Shown piece by piece: positions 1 to 6,484 of a stretch of 11,602 nt of DNA. The notes beneath the pieces were generated by a model. It ran no database searches, had not been told where the DNA came from, and was given only the letters and a program-made list of their open reading frames with translations. The position numbers and the translations under genes were made by a program. Positions within the stretch are counted from its first letter, which is position 1, and the number at the start of each line of letters is the position of its first letter. The DNA is taken from the NCBI GenBank assembly GCA_964469055.1, contig CAYXXN010000096.1, positions 1 to 11,602 on the forward strand, given 5' to 3'. The DNA comes from CAYXXN01 sp964469055. GTDB lineage: Bacteria > Acidobacteriota > Thermoanaerobaculia > Multivoradales > JAHEKO01.

Positions 1-1020
1 GACGCCCTTCAGCTGATACTCGACGGGGTCCTCGATGGTGACGATCTTGTCCTCCGAGGACTGGATCTCCGAGAGACACGCGTAGAGCGTCGTCGTCTTG
101 CCGGAGCCCGTGGGCCCAGTCACCAGCACCATGCCGTACGGCTCGCGGATGAACTTGCGCAGCTTCTGGATGGTCGCCGGGTCGAAGCCGAGGATCTCCA
201 GGCGCAGATTCTTGAACTCCTTGTCCATCGACTCCTTGTCGAGGATGCGGATCACGCAGTCCTCGCCGTGCACGGACGGCATGACCGAGACGCGGAAGTC
301 GATCGTGCGACCCTCGAAGCGCAGCTTGAAACGGCCGTCCTGGGGAACCCGCTTCTCGGCGATGTCGAGCTCGGCCATGACCTTGATGCGGCTGATGATG
401 GTCTGGTGGTGCCGCTTGTCGATCGGCTCCATCGCCTGGTAGAGAACGCCGTCGATGCGGTACTTGATGATCACCTCGCTCTCGCGGGTCTCGACGTGGA
501 TGTCGCTCGCGCGCCGCTGGATGGCGTTGAACACCGTCGAGTCGACCAGCTTGATGATCGGGCTGGTGTCGGCCGTGATGCGGTCGATGGAGAGGATCTC
601 GCCGCCTTCCTCGTCCTCGCCGACGAGCTGCAGGCGGAAACCTTCGGTCGCCTCGTCGAGCACCCGCTGCGCGCTCTCCGAGCGCTGCAGGAGGTCCTCG
701 ATCGCCGAGCGCACGCCGACCCGCACTTCGACCGGCTGGCTGAGCAGGAGCTCGAGCTCGTCCAGCTTGGTGACGTCCGTCGGCTCGGCCATGACGATCG
801 CGAGGCGTCCCTCGAGCTGCTCCTGCGGCACGAACTGGTAGCGCAACATCCAGTCGAGGGGGATCGAGCGGAAGAGGTCGTTCTGAATGCGGAAGTGCTC
901 CATGTCGACCAGCTCGAGGCCGTGGACCTCGGCGATCGCCCGCGCGCGCTCGACCTCGCCGGCCGCGCGGGTGACCAGGCCCGGCGTCTGCAGCAAGATC
1001 GTTTCCTGCGGTCGTTCCAT
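1..1020 (-). CDS. gspE: GspE/PilB-family type II secretion / type IV pilus assembly ATPase (C-terminus cut off by window)
   Basis: Hexameric cytoplasmic ATPase that powers pseudopilus or pilus assembly at the inner membrane. I translated 340 residues from the ATG at 1020. Residues about 25-125 form the N-terminal GspE_N-type domain. The core follows with S172-D-I-H-V-E177, an arginine-rich segment (KRVPQDGRFKLRF), Walker A G302-PTGSGKT with catalytic K308, then the Asp-box IEDPVEY near the window edge. The Walker B, His box and any C-terminal zinc-binding tetracysteine motif lie outside the window, so its integrity cannot be judged. The ATG is supported by GAGGAG at 1032-1027, six bases upstream. 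It follows gspF by 21 bases and is probably cotranscribed with it. GspE and PilB cannot be separated from this fragment; the GspF neighbour fits both systems. Confidence 0.95.
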   Translation of the reverse strand, partial: MERPQETILLQTPGLVTRAAGEVERARAIAEVHGLELVDMEHFRIQNDLFRSIPLDWMLRYQFVPQEQLEGRLAIVMAEPTDVTKLDELELLLSQPVEVRVGVRSAIEDLLQRSESAQRVLDEATEGFRLQLVGEDEEGGEILSIDRITADTSPIIKLVDSTVFNAIQRRASDIHVETRESEVIIKYRIDGVLYQAMEPIDKRHHQTIISRIKVMAELDIAEKRVPQDGRFKLRFEGRTIDFRVSVMPSVHGEDCVIRILDKESMDKEFKNLRLEILGFDPATIQKLRKFIREPYGMVLVTGPTGSGKTTTLYACLSEIQSSEDKIVTIEDPVEYQLKGV

Positions 1021-1041
1021 CGCGGTCTCCTCGCCCAGGTC

Positions 1042-2259
1042 TCAGCTGGGCATCTTCCCGATCAGACTGTAGAGCGGCAGGTACACCGCGACCAGGAGCA
1101 ACGTGACGAGCAGGCCCATGGTGATCAGCATCATCGGCTCGAGCAGCGACAGCAGCCGGCCCATGCGGGTCTCCACCTCCTCGTCCAGGAAGTCGGAGAC
1201 GTCGGAGAGCATGACGTCGAGGGACCCCGTCGTCTCGCCGACCTTCACCATGTCCACCAAGAGGCTCGAGGCGATGCCCGTTTCCTGCAGGGCGTCGGCC
1301 AGCGCCCGTCCTTGGCGCACGTCCCCCGGCACCGCGGCGAGCCGCTGGCGCACCCAGGTGTTGGCGACGGCGCCGACCGAGGATTCGAGGGCGGCCAAGA
1401 TCGGAATGCCGCCGGCGAGCAGGGTGGAGAGCGAGCGGCAGAACTCCGACAGCGAGAGGTCGAGGGCAATGGGACCGGCGAGCGGCAGCGCGATCCGCCA
1501 GCGGTCGAGGGCCATCCGGCCGGCGCGGGTGCGTACCCATTGGCTGCCCAGCAGCGCGCCGAGCACGGCCGAGAGGAGGATCAACCAGCCGTTGGCCTGT
1601 ACCACGCCGGAGATCGCCATGACGGCGCGGGTGAGCAGGGGGAGGTCGGCGTTGAGCCCACCGAAGAAGTCGCGGAACTTGGGCAGCACGTAGGTCGTGA
1701 CCACCGCGATCAAGGCCGCCGACAAGCCGATCAGCACGCTCGGGTAGACGAGCGCGGAGACGACCTTCTTGCGCGTCTCGCGCACCAGCCGCTGATAGCG
1801 CAGGAAGCGCCGGATCACCTGCTCCAACTCGCCGCTGCGCTCGCCTGCCTGCAGGGTCGGCGCGTAGAGCGCCGGGAAGACGTCGCCGAAGCCGGTGACG
1901 GCGGCGGAGAGCGCCTCGCCGCTCTTCACCCGTTCTCGGATCTGGGTGAGGACCTCCTTGAAATTGCGGTCCCGCTGGCGGCTGACCAGGAGGTCCAACG
2001 ACTGCAGCAGGGGCAACCCCGAGCGCAGCAGGGCGGCGAGCTCCTGGTTGAAGACCTGCAGCTCTGCCGCCGGCACCCGCTGGCGAGCGCCACCCAGGAC
2101 CGGCAGACGCAGGCCGGCCAGGAGTCCGCGGCGGCGCACCGCGAAGACGTGGTAGCCGCGCCCCTCGAGGTCGCGGCGCAACGCGCGCTCGTCCTGGGCC
2201 TCGAAGAGGCTCTCCAGGACCTTGCCCTCGGGAGTGCCGACCCGGCAGACGAACTGCAC
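1042..2259 (-). CDS. gspF: GspF/PilC-family inner-membrane platform protein
   Basis: Polytopic inner-membrane protein that couples the GspE/PilB ATPase to pseudopilus or pilus assembly. From GTG at 2259 it has 405 residues, the usual GspF length, and starts MQFVCRVGTPEG as family members often do. Two T2SSF repeats are visible (about 70-190 and 272-395), each with the family signature: GERSGELE at 139-146 and KVGETTGSLD at 339-348. Hydrophobic segments lie at about 170-192, 224-240 and 373-395. An ATG at 2307 would overlap the upstream gene by 46 bases and add a basic leader. The GTG is preferred because it lies two bases after the upstream stop and has GAGG at 2270-2267, seven bases away. 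Probably coexpressed with gspE, which follows after 21 bases. GspF versus PilC is not resolved. Confidence 0.95.
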   Translation of the reverse strand: MQFVCRVGTPEGKVLESLFEAQDERALRRDLEGRGYHVFAVRRRGLLAGLRLPVLGGARQRVPAAELQVFNQELAALLRSGLPLLQSLDLLVSRQRDRNFKEVLTQIRERVKSGEALSAAVTGFGDVFPALYAPTLQAGERSGELEQVIRRFLRYQRLVRETRKKVVSALVYPSVLIGLSAALIAVVTTYVLPKFRDFFGGLNADLPLLTRAVMAISGVVQANGWLILLSAVLGALLGSQWVRTRAGRMALDRWRIALPLAGPIALDLSLSEFCRSLSTLLAGGIPILAALESSVGAVANTWVRQRLAAVPGDVRQGRALADALQETGIASSLLVDMVKVGETTGSLDVMLSDVSDFLDEEVETRMGRLLSLLEPMMLITMGLLVTLLLVAVYLPLYSLIGKMPS

Positions 2260-2261
2260 GC

Positions 2262-2993
2262 TCAGTCCTCGGCGCTCGGTCCGGCGAGCCGCGCCTCGGG
2301 CAGCCACCGCAGGGTGAGGATGATCATCAGCGCCCGCTCGCTCTCCTCCGTCTGGGTGAGACCGAGGACCAGCGGCTGGCCTTCGGCCAGGGCGAGATCG
2401 CTCGCCAGGAGCTGGCGTCGGGTGGCGTTCCCCGCCTCGCGCTCGACCCGGAAGCCGTGCAGTTTGAGGCCGCTCGCGAGCAGGGTGCCGAGACGGAAGG
2501 CGACGCGGTAACGGTCGCCCAGCCGGTAGCTCACGGCCTCGTGCTCGAAGGCCTCGAAATCGACTTCACCCAACATCGTGAAGCGCTGGAACCGGAGCAG
2601 CCCGCGCAGGCGGCGCACGACCTCGGCCGAGAGGCCGCGGCCGCCGGCTGGCGCCGCCGGAGCGCCCGTAGCCGGCTCGACCGAGGCCTCCACGAGCTGG
2701 ATCGTCACCCCGAGCCGGCGCAGCGGATGGTCGAAGTCGGCCAAGAGCGCGGCGATGCGCGCCGCCGCCTCCTCCCCATCGCGCACGACGAGGGTGTTCG
2801 CTTCGGGCCGCAGCTCCACGGTCCCCGAGGCGGTGAGCAATGGGTGCACGAGCTCGACCGCCTCCGCCGCCGACTGATGACGCAGGGTGACGACCTCGAC
2901 GACCTGGAGAGCGCCCTCCTGGGCCGCCGCGGGGGCGACCCAGGCGAGGGCCACCACCAGCAGCCACCGAGCCGAGCGACGCGTCGCCGGCAC
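2262..2993 (-). CDS. Exported secretin N-domain-like protein without a secretin barrel
   Basis: 243 residues from GTG at 2993, one base after the anti-sigma stop. Residues 1-24 form a signal peptide (RRSARW, hydrophobic core, APAAA before Q25), so the protein is probably periplasmic. Residues about 30-88 match the secretin N1 / short-N fold: VVTLRHQSAAEAVELV, then NTLVVRD at 67-73, then an AARIAALLADFD helix. A strand VTIQLVEAS and an Ala/Pro/Gly linker lead to a C-terminal region with alternating hydrophobic residues ending ALMIILTLRW. A true secretin has several N domains and a roughly 250-residue barrel; neither fits here. It may act as a periplasmic accessory, pilotin-like partner or sensor for the secretion complex; that role is inferred from neighbours. 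Longer frames reaching 3245 would be arginine/proline-rich shadow of the anti-sigma gene and were not used. Confidence 0.75.
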   Translation of the reverse strand: MPATRRSARWLLVVALAWVAPAAAQEGALQVVEVVTLRHQSAAEAVELVHPLLTASGTVELRPEANTLVVRDGEEAAARIAALLADFDHPLRRLGVTIQLVEASVEPATGAPAAPAGGRGLSAEVVRRLRGLLRFQRFTMLGEVDFEAFEHEAVSYRLGDRYRVAFRLGTLLASGLKLHGFRVEREAGNATRRQLLASDLALAEGQPLVLGLTQTEESERALMIILTLRWLPEARLAGPSAED

Positions 2994-2994
2994 G

Positions 2995-3489
2995 CTAGAC
3001 GTCCAGGGACTCGTCGACGACGAGGACCACCGCCACCTCGGGCGATTCCCACTGGTAGACGCGGGCCGCAGGACGGTCGAGGTTCTCGATCCAGGGCGAG
3101 GCGGCGGGGGCGGCCGGGGGGGCGGGACGCGCCGTCGGCGGCGCCTCGAGGATCGGTCCGGCGGGGACCGCCGGCAGCAGCCACACGCTGGCCAGGACGA
3201 GGCCGGCGGCAATCGCCCCCCGTCGCGTGCGGCCACCCCTCCCACCCGCCTCGAGGGCGCGCAGGCGACGCAAGTCGTGCGTCCCGCGCCGCACGACGGC
3301 GATCTCGGCCGGGTCGATCTCGAGGTCGCGGCAACCCACGAAGGCGAGCAGAGGGTCGATCGCGACGGCTCGGCGCCGGCAGTCGGCGCAGCCGCGGGCG
3401 TGGGTGACGGCGTCGCGCCACTCCCCCGTCTCCGCGAAGCCCGGCTGGCGGAAGCGGCGCGCCAGCCCCGCCCAGTCGGGGCAGGTCAC
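2995..3489 (-). CDS. Membrane-anchored anti-sigma factor (zinc-finger type)
   Basis: 164 residues. The cytoplasmic N-terminal domain holds H30-x3-C34-x2-C37 (HARGCADC), the core of the ZAS anti-sigma fold that binds and occludes an ECF sigma factor. One transmembrane segment (about 91-109) is followed by a Pro/Ala-rich periplasmic linker and a hydrophobic strand ending DESLDV. The GTG start at 3489 overlaps the sigma stop as GTGA, and a strong purine-rich ribosome site lies at 3504-3494, so it is translationally coupled to the sigma gene. The arrangement predicts that this protein holds the sigma inactive at the inner membrane until an envelope signal arrives. The periplasmic domain matches nothing I recognise, so the signal is unknown. 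The next gene begins one base after its stop. Confidence 0.82.
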   Translation of the reverse strand: MTCPDWAGLARRFRQPGFAETGEWRDAVTHARGCADCRRRAVAIDPLLAFVGCRDLEIDPAEIAVVRRGTHDLRRLRALEAGGRGGRTRRGAIAAGLVLASVWLLPAVPAGPILEAPPTARPAPPAAPAASPWIENLDRPAARVYQWESPEVAVVLVVDESLDV

Positions 3490-4115
3490 GGCGTCTCCCC
3501 TCCCGCGTACTCCGGATAGCGCCGGCGCAGCTCGGCGCGCAGCCGCCGGCGCGCGCTGAACAGATGGTTGCGCACCGTCGAGGGCCGGCAGCCCAGGATG
3601 GCGGCCACCTCCTCGGAGGGCAGACCCTCGAGCTCGCGCAACACGAAGACCGCGCGCTGGCGCTGCGAGAGCCCGGCCGCGAGCTCGCCCAAGATGCGCG
3701 AGACCTCGCGCTGCTCGAGGTCCGCGAGGCTGTCCTGGCAGGCGGCCGCCACGGCGTGCAGGTGGTGACGCAGGGGCTCGCCCTGACGCTCGCGGCTGTC
3801 GCGCGCCCGCAGATGGTCGATCGACAGATTGGTGACGATGCGGTAGAGCCAGGTGTTGGGCGCGAAGCGCGGGTCGTAGCGATCGCGATGCTCCCAGACC
3901 CGCACGAAAGCGAGCTGCACGAGGTCGCGCGCCTCTTCGCGGTCGGCCACCATGCGGAAGGCGAGCTGGAGGAGGGGGCCCGCCTTGCGCCCGATCAGCT
4001 CGTCCAGGGCCGTCTCGTCGTCGCGTCCCACCGCGGCCAGCAGGTCGCGGTCGGAGACCTCCGCCAGGCGCTCGCGGTCGAGGCGCGAGGAATAGATCAA
4101 GACGGCCAGACGCAC
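3486..4115 (-). CDS. ECF (RpoE-like) RNA polymerase sigma factor
   Basis: 209 residues. Region 2 spans about 35-105, with the core-binding and -10-recognition helix ARDLVQLAFVRVWEH (62-76) and NTWLYRIVTNLSIDHLRAR (87-105). A variable linker leads to region 4 at about 145-200, where LSQRQRAVFVLRELEGL and the helix-turn-helix SEEVAAILGCRPSTVRNHL should read the -35 element. No extra C-terminal domain is present, so it is a plain group 4 sigma. The start is uncertain. GTG at 4115 has GGGAGG only two bases away, unusually close, and an internal TTG at codon 6 is possible. It overlaps the anti-sigma by four bases. First gene of the minus-strand cluster, so it may autoregulate and drive the secretion genes behind it; the latter is inference. 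Confidence 0.92.
   Translation of the reverse strand: MRLAVLIYSSRLDRERLAEVSDRDLLAAVGRDDETALDELIGRKAGPLLQLAFRMVADREEARDLVQLAFVRVWEHRDRYDPRFAPNTWLYRIVTNLSIDHLRARDSRERQGEPLRHHLHAVAAACQDSLADLEQREVSRILGELAAGLSQRQRAVFVLRELEGLPSEEVAAILGCRPSTVRNHLFSARRRLRAELRRRYPEYAGGETP
3494..3504 (-). promoter_or_regulatory. Strong ribosome binding site for the anti-sigma gene
   Basis: On the minus strand the bases read GGGAGGGGAGA, an extended Shine-Dalgarno stretch ending five bases before GTG at 3489 and lying inside the last codons of the sigma gene. It decides the anti-sigma start and favours efficient translation of the inhibitor relative to the sigma. Confidence 0.7.
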
Positions 4116-4143
4116 ATCCTCCCAGGGCTTCTTACGGGGCCGC

Positions 4144-4177
4144 CCGCCCTCGCGTCTAGCTCGGCGCGAGTGGGCGG
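4144..4177. repeat. Inverted repeat / hairpin between sigma gene and waaA
   Basis: CCGCCC (4144-4149) plus TCGCG (4150-4154) pair with CGCGA (4165-4169) and GGGCGG (4172-4177). This is an 11-bp GC-rich stem with a two-base bulge (GT, 4170-4171) and a ten-base loop. It lies 28 bases upstream of the sigma start, so it would form in the sigma mRNA leader if the promoter is near 4200. It could also be an operator shared by the divergent genes. There is no U-tract, so it is not a terminator. Confidence 0.5.
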
Positions 4178-4203
4178 AAACCCTTGCGGCGGAAGAATAT
4201 ACT
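4176..4203 (+). promoter_or_regulatory. Candidate waaA promoter, ECF-like -35 and TATACT -10
   Basis: GGAAAC at 4176-4181, a 16-base spacer, then TATACT at 4198-4203, the only A/T-rich patch in the gap. A transcript from it would begin at about 4210, two or three bases before the GTG at 4213. No Shine-Dalgarno lies at normal distance, so the waaA mRNA would be nearly leaderless. The GGAAAC resembles ECF -35 elements, but a six-base match in short sequence is weak evidence. Confidence 0.35.
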
Positions 4204-4222
4204 GCCGCGCCGGTGTGGCTCC
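4196..4222 (-). promoter_or_regulatory. Candidate sigma-operon promoter overlapping the waaA -10
   Basis: On the minus strand GGAGCC (4222-4217) and TATATT (4201-4196) are separated by 15 bases. The TATATT overlaps four bases of the opposite-strand TATACT, so the two divergent promoters would compete for one site. The 5' leader would be about 75 bases and would carry the 4144-4177 hairpin. The -35 match to an ECF element is loose; a tentative call. Confidence 0.25.
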
Positions 4223-5469
4223 TCTATCAGCTGCTGCTGGCCGGCGCCCTGCTGGTCGCGGCGCCGTTTCTGCTCGTCGCCCGCGGCCGCCACTACCTGC
4301 CGACGGTGGGAGGCCGGCTGGGCGGTCACCGCGGTCCGGTCGTGCAGGGTGCCCTGTGGCTGCACGCCGTGTCGGTCGGCGAGGCCCGGGTGGCGGCGGC
4401 GCTAGCCCGTCGGCTCGACCCCGCGCAACCGCTCCTGGTGACGACCATTACGCCGACCGGCCAGGCGGAGGCTCGCCGCCTGCTCGCCGATCGCGCCGTC
4501 GTCGCCTATCACCCCTTCGACCTGGACTTCGCCGTCGGGCGCTTCCTGCGCCGTTTCGCGCCGCGCGCCTTGGTGCTCATCGAGGGCGACCACTGGCCAC
4601 TCACCCTGCGGCGCGTCGCGGCGCGCGGCGTGCCGATCGCGGTCGCCAACGGTCGCCTGGGAGACCGAAGCTTCGCCCGCCTTTCCCGCCTCGGCAGACT
4701 GGCGCGCCCGCTCTTCGCGCCCGTCCAACGCTTCGCCGTGCAGAGCGAGCGGGATCGGGAGCGGCTGCGTGCCCTGGACGTGCCGGAGGAGCGCGTCGCG
4801 GTCACCGGCAACCTCAAGTTCGACGCGCCGCCGGCCGAGCCGACGCCCGAATTGGCGGCCGCCGTCCGGGAAGTCGCGGCGGGCCGCCCCATCCTCGTCG
4901 CCGGCTCGACGATGGCCGGCGAGGAGCCGCTGGTGCTCGACGCCGGCGCGCGCTGCGGCGGCGGCGAGGCGGCTCTGCTGGTCGTGGCTCCGCGGCATCC
5001 CGAGCGCTGGCCCGAGGTCGCGGACCTGCTCGATCGCCGCGGCCTCCCCTGGGCGCGCCGCTCGGCGCCGGCATCCGGAGACCGGCCGGCCGTCCTCCTG
5101 CTCGACAGCCTGGGCGAGCTGGCCGGGCTCTACGCCCTGGCTCGCGCCGCCTTCATCGGCGGCACTCTCGTCCCCACGGGCGGTCACAACCCGATCGAGC
5201 CGGCGAGCCACGGCATCGCCATCGCCGTGGGGCCCTCGCTCGAGAACTTCGTCGAGATCGCCGAGCGCTTCGACGCGGCGGGCGCCTGGCGCCGGGTGGC
5301 CGACAGCGACGAGCTCGCCCGCGCTTTCGCCGACTGGCTGGCGCGACCGCAGGAGGCCGCCGCCCTGGGCGCGCGGGGCCGCGAGCTCGTCGCCAGCGAG
5401 CGCGGCGCCGTCGACCGCACCCTCGAGTTCCTCGGTCCCGTGCTGGAGCTTGCCGGTGGCGCTATTTGA
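4213..5469 (+). CDS. waaA: 3-deoxy-D-manno-octulosonic acid (Kdo) transferase
   Basis: Membrane-associated GT-B enzyme (GT30) that transfers Kdo from CMP-Kdo to the tetra-acylated lipid A precursor. It has 418 residues, normal length. An N-terminal hydrophobic anchor spans about 3-23. H51-AVSVGE57 carries E57, equivalent to the glutamate catalytic base of Aquifex WaaA. Also seen: TTITPTG (77-83), GNLKFD (199-204), APRHPERW, and GGTLVPTGGHNPIEP (317 on), the CMP-Kdo-binding region. The usual ETELW motif is altered to E124-GDHW128. GTG at 4213 is the only reasonable start; it lacks a nearby Shine-Dalgarno and sits just after a -10-like box. First gene of the lipid A/LPS operon; its end overlaps lpxK by 14 bases. 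Whether it adds one, two or more Kdo residues cannot be told from sequence. Confidence 0.95.
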   Translation: MWLLYQLLLAGALLVAAPFLLVARGRHYLPTVGGRLGGHRGPVVQGALWLHAVSVGEARVAAALARRLDPAQPLLVTTITPTGQAEARRLLADRAVVAYHPFDLDFAVGRFLRRFAPRALVLIEGDHWPLTLRRVAARGVPIAVANGRLGDRSFARLSRLGRLARPLFAPVQRFAVQSERDRERLRALDVPEERVAVTGNLKFDAPPAEPTPELAAAVREVAAGRPILVAGSTMAGEEPLVLDAGARCGGGEAALLVVAPRHPERWPEVADLLDRRGLPWARRSAPASGDRPAVLLLDSLGELAGLYALARAAFIGGTLVPTGGHNPIEPASHGIAIAVGPSLENFVEIAERFDAAGAWRRVADSDELARAFADWLARPQEAAALGARGRELVASERGAVDRTLEFLGPVLELAGGAI

Positions 5470-6484
5470 GCCGCCGCCGCCGGCGCGCTCGCCCTGGCAG
5501 CGCCTCTACGGCGCCGTGCATGCCCTGCGCCGCCACTGGTGGCGCCGACGGGCTCGCCGGCTGCCCGTGCCCGTAGTCAGCATCGGCAACCTGCACTGGG
5601 GGGGCTCGGGCAAGACGCCCCTGGTCGCGGCTCTTGCCACTCACCTACGGGATCGTGGGCTGCCGATCGCGATCCTGTCGCGCGGCTACGGCCGGCGAGA
5701 CCGCAACGTGCGGATGGTGAGCGCCGGCGAAGGCCCCCTGCTCGGCCCGAGCGTCGCCGGCGACGAGCCGGTGCTCTTGGCCGGCGCGGTGCGCGGCGCC
5801 GGCGTGGTGGTCGGGCCCGATCGTTGGTTGGCCGGCCGTCACGCGCTCGAGCGGCTCGTGCCGACGCCCCGGGTACTGGTGCTCGACGACGGGTTCTCGC
5901 ACCTCGGCCTGGCCCGCGATCTCGATATCCTCGTCTTCCCGGCCGCCGACCCTTTCGCGGGCGGGCGGCTGTGGCCGAGTGGCCGGCTGCGCGAGCCCCT
6001 CGCCTCGGCGCGCCACGCCGACGCCGCGATGCTGACCGGCAGCGACGATCCAGCGGGCGGCCGGCGGCTGGCGGAGGCGCTGCGTCCCTGGGGGTTCCGT
6101 GGACCCGGCTTCACCTCGGCGCTGCGGGTGCTGCCGCCTCGCGCGGCGACCGGAGAGCCGCTGCCACGGGGCGCTCGGGTGCTGCTCGTCTCCGGCATCG
6201 CCCGCCCGGAGCGCTTCGCGGCGGCGGCGCGCACCACGGGAGTCGCCGTGCGCGGCGAGGTCGTCTTCGCGGACCATCACGACTACCCTCCGTCGAGCCT
6301 GGCCCGCATCGTCGAAGCCTTCCGAGCGAGCGGCGCCGACTGGGTGCTGGCCACCGCCAAGGATCAGGTGAAGCTGCTCGGCCGGGTCGACGTGCCCCTG
6401 GCCGAGCTACCGATCGAGGCGCAGCCGGAGCCGGCCTTCTGGCGCTGGCTGGACGAAGCCCTGGCGGCGAGGCCCTCGCGGTGA
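5456..6484 (+). CDS. lpxK: Tetraacyldisaccharide 4'-kinase
   Basis: Inner-membrane kinase that phosphorylates the 4' position of the lipid A disaccharide, giving lipid IVA, the acceptor of WaaA. It has 342 residues, typical length. An amphipathic/basic N-terminus (1-36) precedes the P-loop G44-NLHWGGSGKTP55 with K53. RGYG (76-79), G102-DEP105 with the aspartate corresponding to catalytic D99 of Aquifex LpxK, Walker-B-like LVLDDG (141-146), and VFADHHDYP near the C-terminus are all present. Two positions differ from the usual pattern: S51 where T or N is common, and DDGFSH where DDGFQH/DDGLQH is usual. GTG at 5456 is chosen for GGAG at 5445-5448, seven bases upstream; it overlaps waaA by 14 bases. 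Its last base pairs form GTGA with the next start. Confidence 0.95.
   Translation: MALFEPPPPARSPWQRLYGAVHALRRHWWRRRARRLPVPVVSIGNLHWGGSGKTPLVAALATHLRDRGLPIAILSRGYGRRDRNVRMVSAGEGPLLGPSVAGDEPVLLAGAVRGAGVVVGPDRWLAGRHALERLVPTPRVLVLDDGFSHLGLARDLDILVFPAADPFAGGRLWPSGRLREPLASARHADAAMLTGSDDPAGGRRLAEALRPWGFRGPGFTSALRVLPPRAATGEPLPRGARVLLVSGIARPERFAAAARTTGVAVRGEVVFADHHDYPPSSLARIVEAFRASGADWVLATAKDQVKLLGRVDVPLAELPIEAQPEPAFWRWLDEALAARPSR

Noticed and set aside
268..2511. A 747-codon open frame on the plus strand opposite gspF and gspE
   Set aside because: Composition is His/Arg/Asp/Gln-rich low-complexity typical of antisense frames in GC-rich DNA; the minus strand here holds two clear motif-bearing genes.
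2994..3245. Longer form of the secretin-N-like protein beginning at 3245
   Set aside because: The added 84 residues are Arg/Pro/Ser-rich shadow of the anti-sigma gene and would bury the signal peptide that starts at the GTG at 2993.
3564..5576. A 670-codon plus-strand open frame across the sigma gene and waaA
   Set aside because: Its protein is arginine/proline/alanine repeats without motifs and it covers two well-supported genes on opposite strands.
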